Shown piece after piece: positions 16,650-24,822 of a stretch of DNA of 64,000 bases. The stretch is taken from NCBI RefSeq assembly GCF_003815775.1, contig NZ_CP033926.1, forward strand, positions 3,224,001 through 3,288,000, in the 5' to 3' direction. A program made the translations under genes and the position numbers. Source of the DNA: Chryseobacterium joostei (GTDB lineage: Bacteria; Bacteroidota; Bacteroidia; Flavobacteriales; Weeksellaceae). The notes below the pieces were generated by a model that made no database searches, was not told where the DNA came from, and saw only the letters and a program-made list of their open reading frames with translations. Numbering within the stretch: position 1 is the stretch's first letter; every line of letters begins with the position of its first letter.

Positions 16650-17743
16650 TGAAGAAAAAAATAATAACATCTGCTTTCAGTAATTTGTATACAGACCAGC
16701 GTATTGAAAAGGTTTGTCAGACTTTGCATGAAAATGGATATACTATTGAACTAATTGGAAATGACTGGAAAGGAGCTGAAAAAATGCAGCGTCCTTATTC
16801 TTTTTCAAGGATCCACATCATTTCAAAAAGCTTAAAAACAGCCTATTTTGAATTTAACTGGAAATTATATCATGAATTAAAAAGAAAGGCAGACAAGAAT
16901 ACTATTCTTCATGCCAATGATATCGATGCTCTGTTACCAAATTATCTTATTGCTAAAAAGCTGAATATTCCTCTTGTTTTTGACAGTCATGAAATTTTTT
17001 CAGAAATGCCTGCAGTTCAGGGCAAAATGTCACAAAAATTATGGCGGTATGTCGAAAGAACAGTCATTCCAAAACTTACATGGATGATTACTGCGAGTGG
17101 AAGCTATGCAAAATGGTTTCAAAAAACATATGGAATTCATGCGGTTGTGGTTCAAAACGCACCAAGAAAAATGAATTTTGACTTCGAAATTCCTGAAAAT
17201 AATCCTAAAATACTTTTATACCAGGGAGCTATCAATCCTTTTAGAGGTATTGATAAAGTGATTATGGCAATGCATCATTTAAATAATGTAGTGCTAAAAA
17301 TAGCAGGAGACGGCCCAAGAAAAGAAGAGTATGAAAATTTAGTGATTCAAGAAAAACTTCAGGATAAAGTTCAGTTTTTGGGAAAATTAATGCCCGAGGA
17401 TTTGAGAAAGGTTACAATAACTGCTGATTGTGGGATGAGCATTGAGGAAAACGGAGGAGACAGCTATCTCTATTCATTACCAAATAAGGTTTTAGATTGT
17501 ATTCAGGCACGCGTTCCTTTGATCCTGTCAAATATTCCTGAATTGCAAAATATTAAAAATCAGTTTGATGTAGGGGAAATAATCCCTGATCATCGGCCAA
17601 AAAATATTGCCGCTGCGGTTGAAAAAGTCTTAAATAAAGGACGAAAGAACTATCTGGAAGAACTTGAAAAAGCTTCAAAAGCTCTTTGCTGGGATAATGA
17701 GGAAATAAAATTACTGGAAGTTTTTAATAAAGCGTCCCAATAA
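16649..17743 (+). CDS. glycosyltransferase, GT4-like, 364 aa
   Basis: GT-B fold transferase. The N-terminal domain carries the acceptor-side segments HANDIDALLPNYL and FDSHEIFSEMP, and the C-terminal nucleotide-sugar domain contains LLYQGAINPFRGIDKVI and KIAGDGPRKEEYE, typical of family GT4. The acidic pair usual in GT4 appears as MSIEENGGDSY. The start at 16649 overlaps the previous stop; the longer frame from 16574 runs through that gene and is rejected. It probably acts in surface polysaccharide or glycan assembly, with the GT9 and GT4-like genes nearby. Confidence 0.87.
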   Translation: MKKKIITSAFSNLYTDQRIEKVCQTLHENGYTIELIGNDWKGAEKMQRPYSFSRIHIISKSLKTAYFEFNWKLYHELKRKADKNTILHANDIDALLPNYLIAKKLNIPLVFDSHEIFSEMPAVQGKMSQKLWRYVERTVIPKLTWMITASGSYAKWFQKTYGIHAVVVQNAPRKMNFDFEIPENNPKILLYQGAINPFRGIDKVIMAMHHLNNVVLKIAGDGPRKEEYENLVIQEKLQDKVQFLGKLMPEDLRKVTITADCGMSIEENGGDSYLYSLPNKVLDCIQARVPLILSNIPELQNIKNQFDVGEIIPDHRPKNIAAAVEKVLNKGRKNYLEELEKASKALCWDNEEIKLLEVFNKASQ

Positions 17744-17844
17744 AATAAATTCAATCAGGAGGTCCTGGTTATGGTACATAGATGATTTTTTTATATTCTA
17801 TAGACTAATCTTTTATCTTAAAATCTTAAAAGTCTAAAATTAAT

Positions 17845-17852
17845 TATCTTTG
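17845..17852 (+). promoter_or_regulatory. -7 box upstream of sufE-like gene
   Basis: TATCTTTG matches TAnnTTTG and lies 20 bp before the ATG at 17873; no clear -33 box. Confidence 0.45.
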
Positions 17853-17872
17853 CACAAAGAAATTTGTGAAAA

Positions 17873-18292
17873 ATGACCATTAAAGAAAAACAGCAGGAAA
17901 TAATCGACGAATTTGCGTTTCTTGACGACTGGGAGCAGAAATATGAATATATTATTGATCTTGGAAAGGAATTAAAAGGGCTTTCGGAGGAGAAGAAAAT
18001 AGATGAAAACCTGATTAAAGGCTGCCAAAGTAAAGTATGGATTGATGCTGAATTTAAAGAAGGAAAGCTTTTCTTTAATGCAGATTCTGATGGAATTTTG
18101 CCAAAAGGCATTGTTTCACTTTTAGTGAGCATTTATAGTGGGCATTCTACTCAGGAGATCTTGGATTCTGATTTTGAATTTATTTCAGAGATCGGATTAC
18201 AGGAATTTCTTTCGCCATCCAGAGCAAATGGGCTGATGGCAATGACAAAACAAATTAAATTTTATGCAGTTGCCTACCAACTGAAATCATAA
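17873..18292 (+). CDS. sufE: SufE-family sulfur acceptor protein, 139 aa
   Basis: Cytosolic partner of the cysteine desulfurase SufS: it accepts persulfide sulfur and passes it to the Fe-S scaffold. The reactive Cys lies in LIKGCQSKVWID (about residue 51), the family hallmark, and the C-terminal half has the GLQEFLSPSRANGL segment. 139 aa is the normal size. No other suf gene is adjacent. The glycosyltransferase-9 gene follows with a 2-bp gap. Confidence 0.92.
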   Translation: MTIKEKQQEIIDEFAFLDDWEQKYEYIIDLGKELKGLSEEKKIDENLIKGCQSKVWIDAEFKEGKLFFNADSDGILPKGIVSLLVSIYSGHSTQEILDSDFEFISEIGLQEFLSPSRANGLMAMTKQIKFYAVAYQLKS

Positions 18293-18294
18293 CC

Positions 18295-19266
18295 GTGACC
18301 AGAATTTTAGCATATCGTTTCTCTGCATTTGGAGATGTTGCAATGACTGTTCCTGTTTTCAGGGAGTTTTTGGAGCAAAATCCTGATGTGGAAATTATTA
18401 TGGTCTCCAGAAAAAATTTTGAAGCCTTATTTTCTGGTATTCCCAATGTTACATTTAAAGGAATTGATCTTGATGATTATAAAGGATTCTTTGGATTAAG
18501 AAAATTGAGTAATGAATTGGTTAAGGAATTTAATCCAGACTGTGTTGCCAATCTTCATGATGTGATCAGAACTAAAATTCTGGACAGGATTTACAGAAGA
18601 AAAGGATTAAAGGTTTTTAAAATCAATAAGGGAAAGGAAGAAAAAGAACATCTTACGGATGTCTGGAATTTGGATAAAGTTCAATTGAAAAAAACGGTTG
18701 AACGGTATGCTGATGTTTTCAGGGAAATGGGATTTAAAGTAGAACTTTCTCATCAACTTAGACCTCTTCCGGGGCCTAAATCAGGAATTGGCTTTGCTCC
18801 TTTTGCTCAGCACAAAGGAAAAATGCTTCCCCTGGAAAAATCTTTTGAACTGGCTAGAATCCTGGCTCAAAAACATACAGTGTATTTTTTTGGAGGAGGA
18901 AAAAAGGAAACCGAAACCCTTGAGGAATGGGAGCGTCAAATCCCAAATACCAAAAGTCTTTCCGGAAGATTAAGCCTCATGGAAGAGCTTAATAAAATTT
19001 CTGAACTGGAAATAATGATTTCAATGGATTCTGCTAATATGCATCTGGCAAGTCTTGTAGGGACAAGGTGTATCTCAATATGGGGAGCAACACATCCTTA
19101 TGCTGGATTTTTAGGATTCGGACAGAGTGAAGATGATGTCATTCAGGTGAAGGATCTAAGCTGCAGGCCATGCTCTGTTTTCGGTGATAAAGAATGCTAT
19201 AGAGGAGATTGGGCGTGTCTGGAGGAGTTTAATATTCAGAAAGTAGTACAGGCTGTTAATCTTTAA
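18295..19266 (+). CDS. glycosyltransferase family 9 (heptosyltransferase-like), 323 aa
   Basis: Starts with GTG two bases after the sufE stop. The GT9 pattern is clear: N-terminal RILAYRFSAFGDVAMTVPVF, C-terminal ELEIMISMDSANMHLASLVG (the conserved D-S-x-x-x-H-x-A block) and ISIWGATHPYAGFLGFG. Such enzymes usually extend the LPS inner core; with no ADP-heptose genes here the sugar cannot be named. Its 3' end overlaps the convergent glycosyltransferase gene by 11 bp. Confidence 0.9.
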   Translation: MTRILAYRFSAFGDVAMTVPVFREFLEQNPDVEIIMVSRKNFEALFSGIPNVTFKGIDLDDYKGFFGLRKLSNELVKEFNPDCVANLHDVIRTKILDRIYRRKGLKVFKINKGKEEKEHLTDVWNLDKVQLKKTVERYADVFREMGFKVELSHQLRPLPGPKSGIGFAPFAQHKGKMLPLEKSFELARILAQKHTVYFFGGGKKETETLEEWERQIPNTKSLSGRLSLMEELNKISELEIMISMDSANMHLASLVGTRCISIWGATHPYAGFLGFGQSEDDVIQVKDLSCRPCSVFGDKECYRGDWACLEEFNIQKVVQAVNL

Positions 19267-20377
19267 AAATAACCTTTATCATCTCTTGTGCTTTAGATTC
19301 GTCAGAATGGGTTTGTTCCAAAACTTTTTTTCTACGTTCACTTCCGGTATAATTCTTTTCTGCAATATCAATAATATGTTGTCGGATTTCCTGTATGCTA
19401 GCGCCATAGAGACACAAATCTTTTAGTGATTTGTCATCCGTAATGTTTTGATTGATAATAACAAATCGGCTGTTATAGAGTGAGTTAAAAAGCTTTACCT
19501 TGGTCCCGGAATTCTGAAAAGACAGTAAAATATTGGCATGGGCATCTTCTAGAAGATGATATAGATTTTCATTGGTTTCAATAGGAACCAGATCTATATT
19601 TTCAACAGCATTGATTTTCTTTTTAAGGTCATCTGAGGCTCGATCTGAGGCTACAACTAGCTTGTATTCAGAAAGACCCTTGAACAGCTCAATTACTTCA
19701 TCTAATGCCTTTTTATTGTCCGAAATACTCAGGTCTCCATGAAAAAGGAAATAAGCGCCTTTCTTGTCAAGATTCTTTACCGTCTGATTTCCATGAAAAA
19801 TATGAATGAGCTTTGCGTTTCCTGAATAATTTTCTGTCTCTCGATATTCCTTTTCAGAAAGACAAAATACAGACTCGAACTCTTGTAAATACTTTTTTTG
19901 ATAGCTTTTATATTTGATAGCTTCAATCTTATAAATGATCTTTTTAAAAATATTCTTTTCCGAAAATGAGATTCCTTTGTAATATTCGGCTTCATTGTTG
20001 TGAAGTCTCAGATACAGGGGATGTTCCTTGCTTTTTAATTGAGTAAGGAGGCTGGTGGTTTGTAAGCCTTCAAAAAGAATAGGGGCTTTAATTTTCGCAA
20101 GATTATTAATCAGAATGTCAGAATTCCTTATTGCGGCAGCAAATGGCATAAATGAGAGATAAAGAAACGGATTTTTTTTCTTTTGATAAAAGAATACATT
20201 TTCTGTAATATCTGTAATCTCCGGATCTGTTTTTTCAGGGATTTGGTTCACAAAACAGTGCAGATGAATCTTTACTCCAAGATCTGATAAAGCCTTGATT
20301 TTGTAATAAACATCTATAACGCCACCATATGAAGGAGGGTAGGGGTAATTAAATGATATGACATGAAGAGCTTTCAA
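19256..20377 (-). CDS. glycosyltransferase, GT4-like, 373 aa
   Basis: The N-terminus MKALHVISFNYPYPPSYGGV is the typical GT4 opening with a glycine-rich PSYGG loop. The middle reads AYFLFHGDLSISDNKKALDE (start of the donor domain) and YKLVVASDRASDDLKKKI. The C-terminal acidic motif is less canonical (LEDAHANILLSFQNSGTKVKLFNS). It is convergent with the GT9 gene and overlaps its end. A -7-like TACCTTTG lies upstream on the minus strand at 20413-20406. It is probably part of the same glycan-building locus. Confidence 0.83.
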   Translation of the reverse strand: MKALHVISFNYPYPPSYGGVIDVYYKIKALSDLGVKIHLHCFVNQIPEKTDPEITDITENVFFYQKKKNPFLYLSFMPFAAAIRNSDILINNLAKIKAPILFEGLQTTSLLTQLKSKEHPLYLRLHNNEAEYYKGISFSEKNIFKKIIYKIEAIKYKSYQKKYLQEFESVFCLSEKEYRETENYSGNAKLIHIFHGNQTVKNLDKKGAYFLFHGDLSISDNKKALDEVIELFKGLSEYKLVVASDRASDDLKKKINAVENIDLVPIETNENLYHLLEDAHANILLSFQNSGTKVKLFNSLYNSRFVIINQNITDDKSLKDLCLYGASIQEIRQHIIDIAEKNYTGSERRKKVLEQTHSDESKAQEMIKVIFKD

Positions 20378-20509
20378 TGGTATTAACTATTAATCTATAG
20401 GGAGGCAAAGGTAAAGAAATCCCATGGAATCTTTTCCTAATTTAAAGTAAGGTTAATATGTAGATAGGTTTGAGAAATATATAAATAAAAAGCAGGTATT
20501 ATAATTGGG

Positions 20510-21133
20510 TTATTTATTAAACCATTTGTTAAGCCTTCTTTTCGTTCGGTCAAAAGCAACTTGTTCCCAAATTACCTCAAACCCATTCCAAAATACTCTA
20601 ATTTGATTGCCATTTTCTCTATAGAATACAAATTTTAAATCTTTATGTTGTACAAATACATTATTTACATTAGATGACTCAGACAGGTACTTAGAATTAT
20701 TTTCTCTCACTTTTTCTAGTCTTTCTAAGACGTTTTTTGCTTCTTCTAAAGGTAAGTATCTAAAGGCGTAGGCATTTCCAAAATATCCGTTTTCATCTCG
20801 GTTTTCTCCAAAGAATGCCAATAAAAGACCTCTTTCATTAATTTCATCACAATTGAAAGCTATGGAAATAAGACCTCCACTATCGTCCGAGGCTAAACTT
20901 TCTGTTTCAAATTTTATTTCTTTATTACCTGCGTCTCCAATTATTTTATTAATAATAAACTCTTTGGATCTAAATTGAGAAATAGTTTTTGCGGTTTCCT
21001 TTTTAGCGGCATTTGCAGCTATAAAAGTAAGTGTGGTTGCGGCGGCTACTCCTACAGCTAAAGCAGCATTGTTTTTTTGCGCATTTGTTGTAACTCCATA
21101 ACAGATAAGTAATGGAAGTAATAGTTTTTTCAT
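20510..21133 (-). CDS. uncharacterised exported or membrane-anchored protein, 207 aa
   Basis: The ATG at 21133 is chosen because it begins a clean signal sequence, MKKLLLPLLICYGVTTNAQ; an upstream in-frame ATG at 21184 only adds an odd hydrophobic extension. A second hydrophobic stretch, ALAVGVAAATTLTFIAANAA, follows immediately, so the protein may stay anchored. The C-terminal half is soluble, with EVIWEQVAFDRTKRRLNKWF at the end. I recognise no family. It lies between the glycosyltransferase gene and the tRNA pair. Confidence 0.65.
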   Translation of the reverse strand: MKKLLLPLLICYGVTTNAQKNNAALAVGVAAATTLTFIAANAAKKETAKTISQFRSKEFIINKIIGDAGNKEIKFETESLASDDSGGLISIAFNCDEINERGLLLAFFGENRDENGYFGNAYAFRYLPLEEAKNVLERLEKVRENNSKYLSESSNVNNVFVQHKDLKFVFYRENGNQIRVFWNGFEVIWEQVAFDRTKRRLNKWFNK

Positions 21134-21221
21134 GGTTTTAATTTTTAGTTTTATAAAACTAAAAATTAAAAAGGATTTATACAAAATAAAAGTAAAGACT
21201 AAGGAATATATCTAAAACAAA

Positions 21222-21249
21222 AAAATCTCCCAGTTTCCTGAGAGATTTT
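21222..21249 (-). terminator. terminator of the tRNA-Val pair
   Basis: Minus strand: AAAATCTC (21249-21242) pairs with GAGATTTT (21229-21222), followed by a T-rich run. It lies directly downstream of the two tRNA genes. Confidence 0.7.
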
Positions 21250-21251
21250 GT

Positions 21252-21325
21252 GGGCCCTGAGGGATTCGAACCCCCGACCCTCTGGGTGTAAACCAGATGC
21301 TCTGAACCAACTGAGCTAAGAGCCC
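21252..21325 (-). tRNA. tRNA-Val (anticodon TAC), copy 2 of the pair
   Basis: 74 nt cloverleaf on the minus strand: acceptor GGGCTCT/AGGGCCC (with one G-T pair), D-arm AGCTCAGTTGGTTCAGAGC, anticodon stem TCTGG/CCAGA with loop TTTACAC giving anticodon TAC, and T-arm loop GTTCGAATC. The 3' CCA is not encoded. It is downstream of an almost identical gene by 34 bp. Confidence 0.95.
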
Positions 21326-21359
21326 GATATTTTTTTTAAAGGTTTCGTTTCCTTTCTGT

Positions 21360-21433
21360 GGGTCCTGAGGGATTCGAACCCCCGACCCTCTGGGTGTAAA
21401 CCAGATGCTCTGAACCAACTGAGCTAAGAACCC
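21360..21433 (-). tRNA. tRNA-Val (anticodon TAC), copy 1 of the pair
   Basis: 74 nt, identical to its neighbour except at two acceptor-stem positions: GGGTTCT/AGGACCC here. Loop TTTACAC gives anticodon TAC. Both differences preserve pairing (C-G replaced by T-A at position 4). It is transcribed first of the two. Confidence 0.95.
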
Positions 21434-21475
21434 TCTAGACTTGTTCTCTTGTTTAGAGTGGTGCAAATATACGAC

Positions 21476-22720
21476 TTATTTAGATATCTCCAAATTTTTT
21501 TCTAAAAAATCTCCCACAACAAAGTTACTTCCGCCAATAAAAATCATTTCTTCTTTTGTACATTGTTCTTTTGCAGATAGATACGCTTCCTGTACAGAAT
21601 CAAAAATTTTATAAAAAATTTTTGATTCTTGGAGTAGGTTTTCATAATCTTCGGGGTGTCTTCCCCTGTTGATGGATGGTTTAGCAAAATAAAACTCAGA
21701 ATTTTTAGGAAGCAATCCCATCACTTCATCTATATTTTTGTCATTTACAAACCCTAAAATAACATGCTTATGCTTATCAATAGAATTTAATTGTGAAAAA
21801 ACATACTCAAGGCCTGCCTGATTGTGTCCCGTATCACAAATGGTAAGAGGATCTTTTGAAAATTCAAACCAGCGACCAATGAATCCCGTATTTTTATGAA
21901 CATTCAGTAAACCATTTTCCAAATCCTTGTCTGTAATGTTTACATGTAGTTTTCTTAATTCTTGAACAATTGCAAGGACGACACGGATGTTTTTTCGCTG
22001 ATAATTTCCTTTCAAATCAGAACTAAGATCTGTATTAAGTAGAGTAGCATCTATAAAATGTGCCTGTTCAGCAGTAGCTTTTTTCCTGATGATATCTTTT
22101 ACAACCTCAGTTTCATCTCCTGAAATAATGGGGGTATTATGTTTAATGATACCCGCTTTCTCTGCTGCAATTTCCTCAATGGTATCTCCCAATATGTTTT
22201 GATGATCAAGCTGAACGTTCGTTATTGCAGAAATCAAGGGGGTTATGATGTTTGTTGAGTCCAGTCTTCCGCCTAGGCCAACCTCAATAATGGCAAAATC
22301 CACTTGTTGCTGATAAAAATACTCAAAAGCCATGATGGTTGTAAATTCAAAAAAAGAAGGACGGATCTCTTCCGGAATGTTTTTAAGCTTTTGAACAAAG
22401 TCAAAGACAAATTCCTTATTGCAGTTTTTTCCATTCACTTTAATTCGCTCAGTAAAATCTATAAGGTGAGGAGAATTATACAAACCTACTTTATAGCCCG
22501 CTTCCTGAAGAACTGAAGCCAGCATATTACTTGAAGACCCCTTTCCGTTGGTTCCACCTACATGAATACACTTGATTTTCTCCTGAGGATTTCCAAAGAA
22601 AGCACAAAGCTTGGTAATATTATCTAGTCCTGGTTTGTAGGCTTTTTGTCCATCTATCTGATAGTTGGGCATCTGTACAAAAAGCCAATCAATAGCTGCT
22701 TGGTATTGTTCATTTGTCAT
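21476..22720 (-). CDS. folC: folylpolyglutamate synthase / dihydrofolate synthase
   Basis: Mur-ligase-type enzyme that adds glutamate to dihydropteroate and to folates. P-loop VGGTNGKGSSS at about residues 54-64, a second conserved IIEVGLGGRLDSTNI at about 140, LDHQNILGDTIEEIAAEKAGI (metal/ATP region), and C-terminal ICDTGHNQAGLEY. 414 aa is normal for FolC. It is encoded alone, with the tRNA pair downstream. Confidence 0.95.
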   Translation of the reverse strand: MTNEQYQAAIDWLFVQMPNYQIDGQKAYKPGLDNITKLCAFFGNPQEKIKCIHVGGTNGKGSSSNMLASVLQEAGYKVGLYNSPHLIDFTERIKVNGKNCNKEFVFDFVQKLKNIPEEIRPSFFEFTTIMAFEYFYQQQVDFAIIEVGLGGRLDSTNIITPLISAITNVQLDHQNILGDTIEEIAAEKAGIIKHNTPIISGDETEVVKDIIRKKATAEQAHFIDATLLNTDLSSDLKGNYQRKNIRVVLAIVQELRKLHVNITDKDLENGLLNVHKNTGFIGRWFEFSKDPLTICDTGHNQAGLEYVFSQLNSIDKHKHVILGFVNDKNIDEVMGLLPKNSEFYFAKPSINRGRHPEDYENLLQESKIFYKIFDSVQEAYLSAKEQCTKEEMIFIGGSNFVVGDFLEKNLEISK

Positions 22721-22806
22721 GCTACAAAATTCTCAAAAGTTTTATGAAAATGAAACAATTTTTTTCAATCTGTAACTTTTTTATATTTACTTCGTCTAAT
22801 AGGGAA

Positions 22807-22889
22807 AAATCTTAGTATGAAATCGCTGTGATTTGTAAGGATAATTACCGATAAAAATAATACGATTCCATACGACCATTAAAAACAAA
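22807..22889 (+). promoter_or_regulatory. conserved hairpin leader element (copy before tolC-like gene)
   Basis: AAATCTT-N2-TATGAAATCGCT-G-TGA (from 22808) is followed about 45 bp later by ACGATTCCAT-AC-GACC-A-TTAAAAA (from 22862). ATGAAATCG can pair with CGATTCCAT to close a hairpin. The same two blocks with the same spacing lie before exbD at 32595-32680. It ends about 20-30 bp before the ATG at 22906. It could be a structured 5' UTR or a palindromic repeat. Confidence 0.5.
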
Positions 22890-22905
22890 TAAACATCTAC
22901 ATAAT

Positions 22906-24228
22906 ATGAAAAAAGTTTGGATTATCGTTTTTGGACTAAGTTGTCTGGGGCTAAGTGCTCAGAAGAAATGGTCCTTAAAAGAATGCGTAAGCTATGCAGT
23001 GGAGCATAATCTTCAGGTTATCCAAAATCAATATACCAAGCAAAACCAAGAATACAACCTTAAAGCAGCTAAAAAAGATTATTTGCCTTCTGTATCGGGG
23101 AGTATGATGAATGGTGTGAGCTTTGGACAAGGATCATTAGGAGCAGGAAGTTATAGAAACGATAGATTCAATAACAGTGTTGGGGTAAGTGCTGATGTTT
23201 TGGTTTACAATAATGGAAGATTAGAGAAGAATGTAAGAAAGCTCCAGTTTGATGTAGAGGCAAGCCAATACGATATTGAAGCAATCAAAAATGATATTTC
23301 TGTACAAATTGCCCAGCAATATTTAACTGCTTTATTAAACAAAGAAATTGTTAAGATTTCTCAAAGTGCTGTAGAAAATGCTAAAAAGCAATATGACAGA
23401 GCAAAAATAACAACCCAGGTTGGAACTACTGCTCAGACGGTGCTGGCAGAATCTGAAGCAGCATTAGCCAGAGAAAAACAAAATCTTAAAACGGCAGAAG
23501 TTAACGTAGGAAGAGCTTTGTTCGCTATTGCTCAACTTTTACAGCTTGAAGACTATAAGGATTTTGATGTGGAAAATGTAGATGTTTCTGACGTATTAGA
23601 GTCACAGCTGGTAACCGTTGACGAGGTTCTTACAAAAGCTTATGATTTGCAGCCACAAATAAAAGCAGCCGAAAGCAGAATAAGATCTGCCGAAGCACAA
23701 ACCGAGATAAGTAAAACGGCATTTTGGCCTACATTAACTGCTAGTGCTGGTCTTAATACATTCTACAATAAATCATTTAATGTTCCACCAGGTATTGTGC
23801 AGGGAACTTTTTTTGAGCAATATAATGATCAGTTTGGGCAAAGTGTAGCGCTGTCACTTAATATTCCTATCTTCAATAAAGGAAAGACAAAATTACAGGT
23901 TGAGCAGTCTAAGTTAAATGAAAGCGTTAGTAAAATTGCCCTTGAACAGCAGAAACAAACGGTAAGACAAAACATACAGAAAGCTCAGTTTGATGCTGAT
24001 GCCAATTATGAAACATATCTTGCTGCAGTAGAAGCAGAAAAGAGCTCTAGGCTGGCTCTAGATTTTGCTGATAAAAGCTATGCTGCAGGAAAAACAACCA
24101 TTTACGATGTTAACGTTGCAAGAAATAATTATGCAAATGCACAGGGATCAGTAGCCCAGGCCAAATATAATTATCTTTTCAGTCTTAAATTATTGAATTT
24201 CTATGCGGGAATTCCATTAAGTTTGTAA
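22906..24228 (+). CDS. TolC-family outer-membrane efflux protein, 440 aa
   Basis: Outer-membrane channel component of a tripartite efflux or secretion system. Signal peptide to about residue 18 (GLSAQ), then WSLKECVSYAVEHNLQVIQNQ, the standard TolC start. Two long helical repeats follow (about 40-210 and 245-430) with heptad-like Ala/Gln patterns. No membrane-fusion or RND/ABC gene is adjacent, so the partner is elsewhere. A conserved leader element lies upstream. The SprT-like gene begins one base after its stop. Confidence 0.9.
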   Translation: MKKVWIIVFGLSCLGLSAQKKWSLKECVSYAVEHNLQVIQNQYTKQNQEYNLKAAKKDYLPSVSGSMMNGVSFGQGSLGAGSYRNDRFNNSVGVSADVLVYNNGRLEKNVRKLQFDVEASQYDIEAIKNDISVQIAQQYLTALLNKEIVKISQSAVENAKKQYDRAKITTQVGTTAQTVLAESEAALAREKQNLKTAEVNVGRALFAIAQLLQLEDYKDFDVENVDVSDVLESQLVTVDEVLTKAYDLQPQIKAAESRIRSAEAQTEISKTAFWPTLTASAGLNTFYNKSFNVPPGIVQGTFFEQYNDQFGQSVALSLNIPIFNKGKTKLQVEQSKLNESVSKIALEQQKQTVRQNIQKAQFDADANYETYLAAVEAEKSSRLALDFADKSYAAGKTTIYDVNVARNNYANAQGSVAQAKYNYLFSLKLLNFYAGIPLSL

Positions 24229-24229
24229 A

Positions 24230-24820
24230 ATGCCTATTCAATCATTAGAAAAATATTTACCACAAAATACACTTAAATATTTAAGAATTTGGTTTTCAGA
24301 CTACTATATTCATATAAAGGTCACTAGGAACAGAAATTCTAAACTGGGAGATTATAGAAAACTTCCAGATAATTCTCATGAAATTACGGTAAACTCAACG
24401 CTTACCCCACCACTTTTTTTCTTTGTGCTTACCCATGAGCTGGCCCATTTAATTGCTTTTGAAAAGTATGGAAGAAGAATTTCTCCCCATGGTAATGAGT
24501 GGAAAGAAACTTTTAGAAATATGCTTATTGAAAGCCTGGAAGTTTATGAGGAAGATCTGAGGCCCATTATCGTAAAGTTTTCAAAATCACCAAAGGCGAA
24601 TTTTATGGCTAGCCCTGATCTGGTAAGATATTTTCATACTGAAAAACAAGATGATAGCCTACGTTTTATTGAAGAGCTTCAGAAAGGTGAATTTTTTATA
24701 TATCGCAACGAAAAGTATTTATTAGAAGGTCTGATTAAAAAAAACTATCTTTGTAAGAACCTGGCTACTGGAAGAAAGTATTCTTTTAAGCCGTTAGCAA
24801 GGGTAGAAAAATGTAGCTAA
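24230..24820 (+). CDS. SprT-like zinc metalloprotease domain protein, 196 aa
   Basis: The zinc-binding HELAH motif is at residues 69-73, with a downstream SPHGNEWK (H87) that supplies the third ligand, the hallmark of SprT/Spartan-like domains. The C-terminal part YLCKNLATGRKYSFKPLARVEKCS resembles the small zinc-ribbon end of SprT but has only two Cys. Related proteins act on DNA-protein crosslinks; the bacterial role is unclear. It is tightly packed between tolC-like and manC genes. Confidence 0.85.
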   Translation: MPIQSLEKYLPQNTLKYLRIWFSDYYIHIKVTRNRNSKLGDYRKLPDNSHEITVNSTLTPPLFFFVLTHELAHLIAFEKYGRRISPHGNEWKETFRNMLIESLEVYEEDLRPIIVKFSKSPKANFMASPDLVRYFHTEKQDDSLRFIEELQKGEFFIYRNEKYLLEGLIKKNYLCKNLATGRKYSFKPLARVEKCS

Positions 24821-24822
24821 GA

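Noticed and set aside
21212..21466. Open frame of 84 codons across the tRNA pair with an internal repeat
   Set aside because: The repeat is the two tRNA genes read as protein; it is not a coding sequence.
21326..21475. Integration (att) site at the tRNA-Val genes
   Set aside because: No integrase, no repeated tRNA 3' end beyond the tandem copy and no foreign genes.
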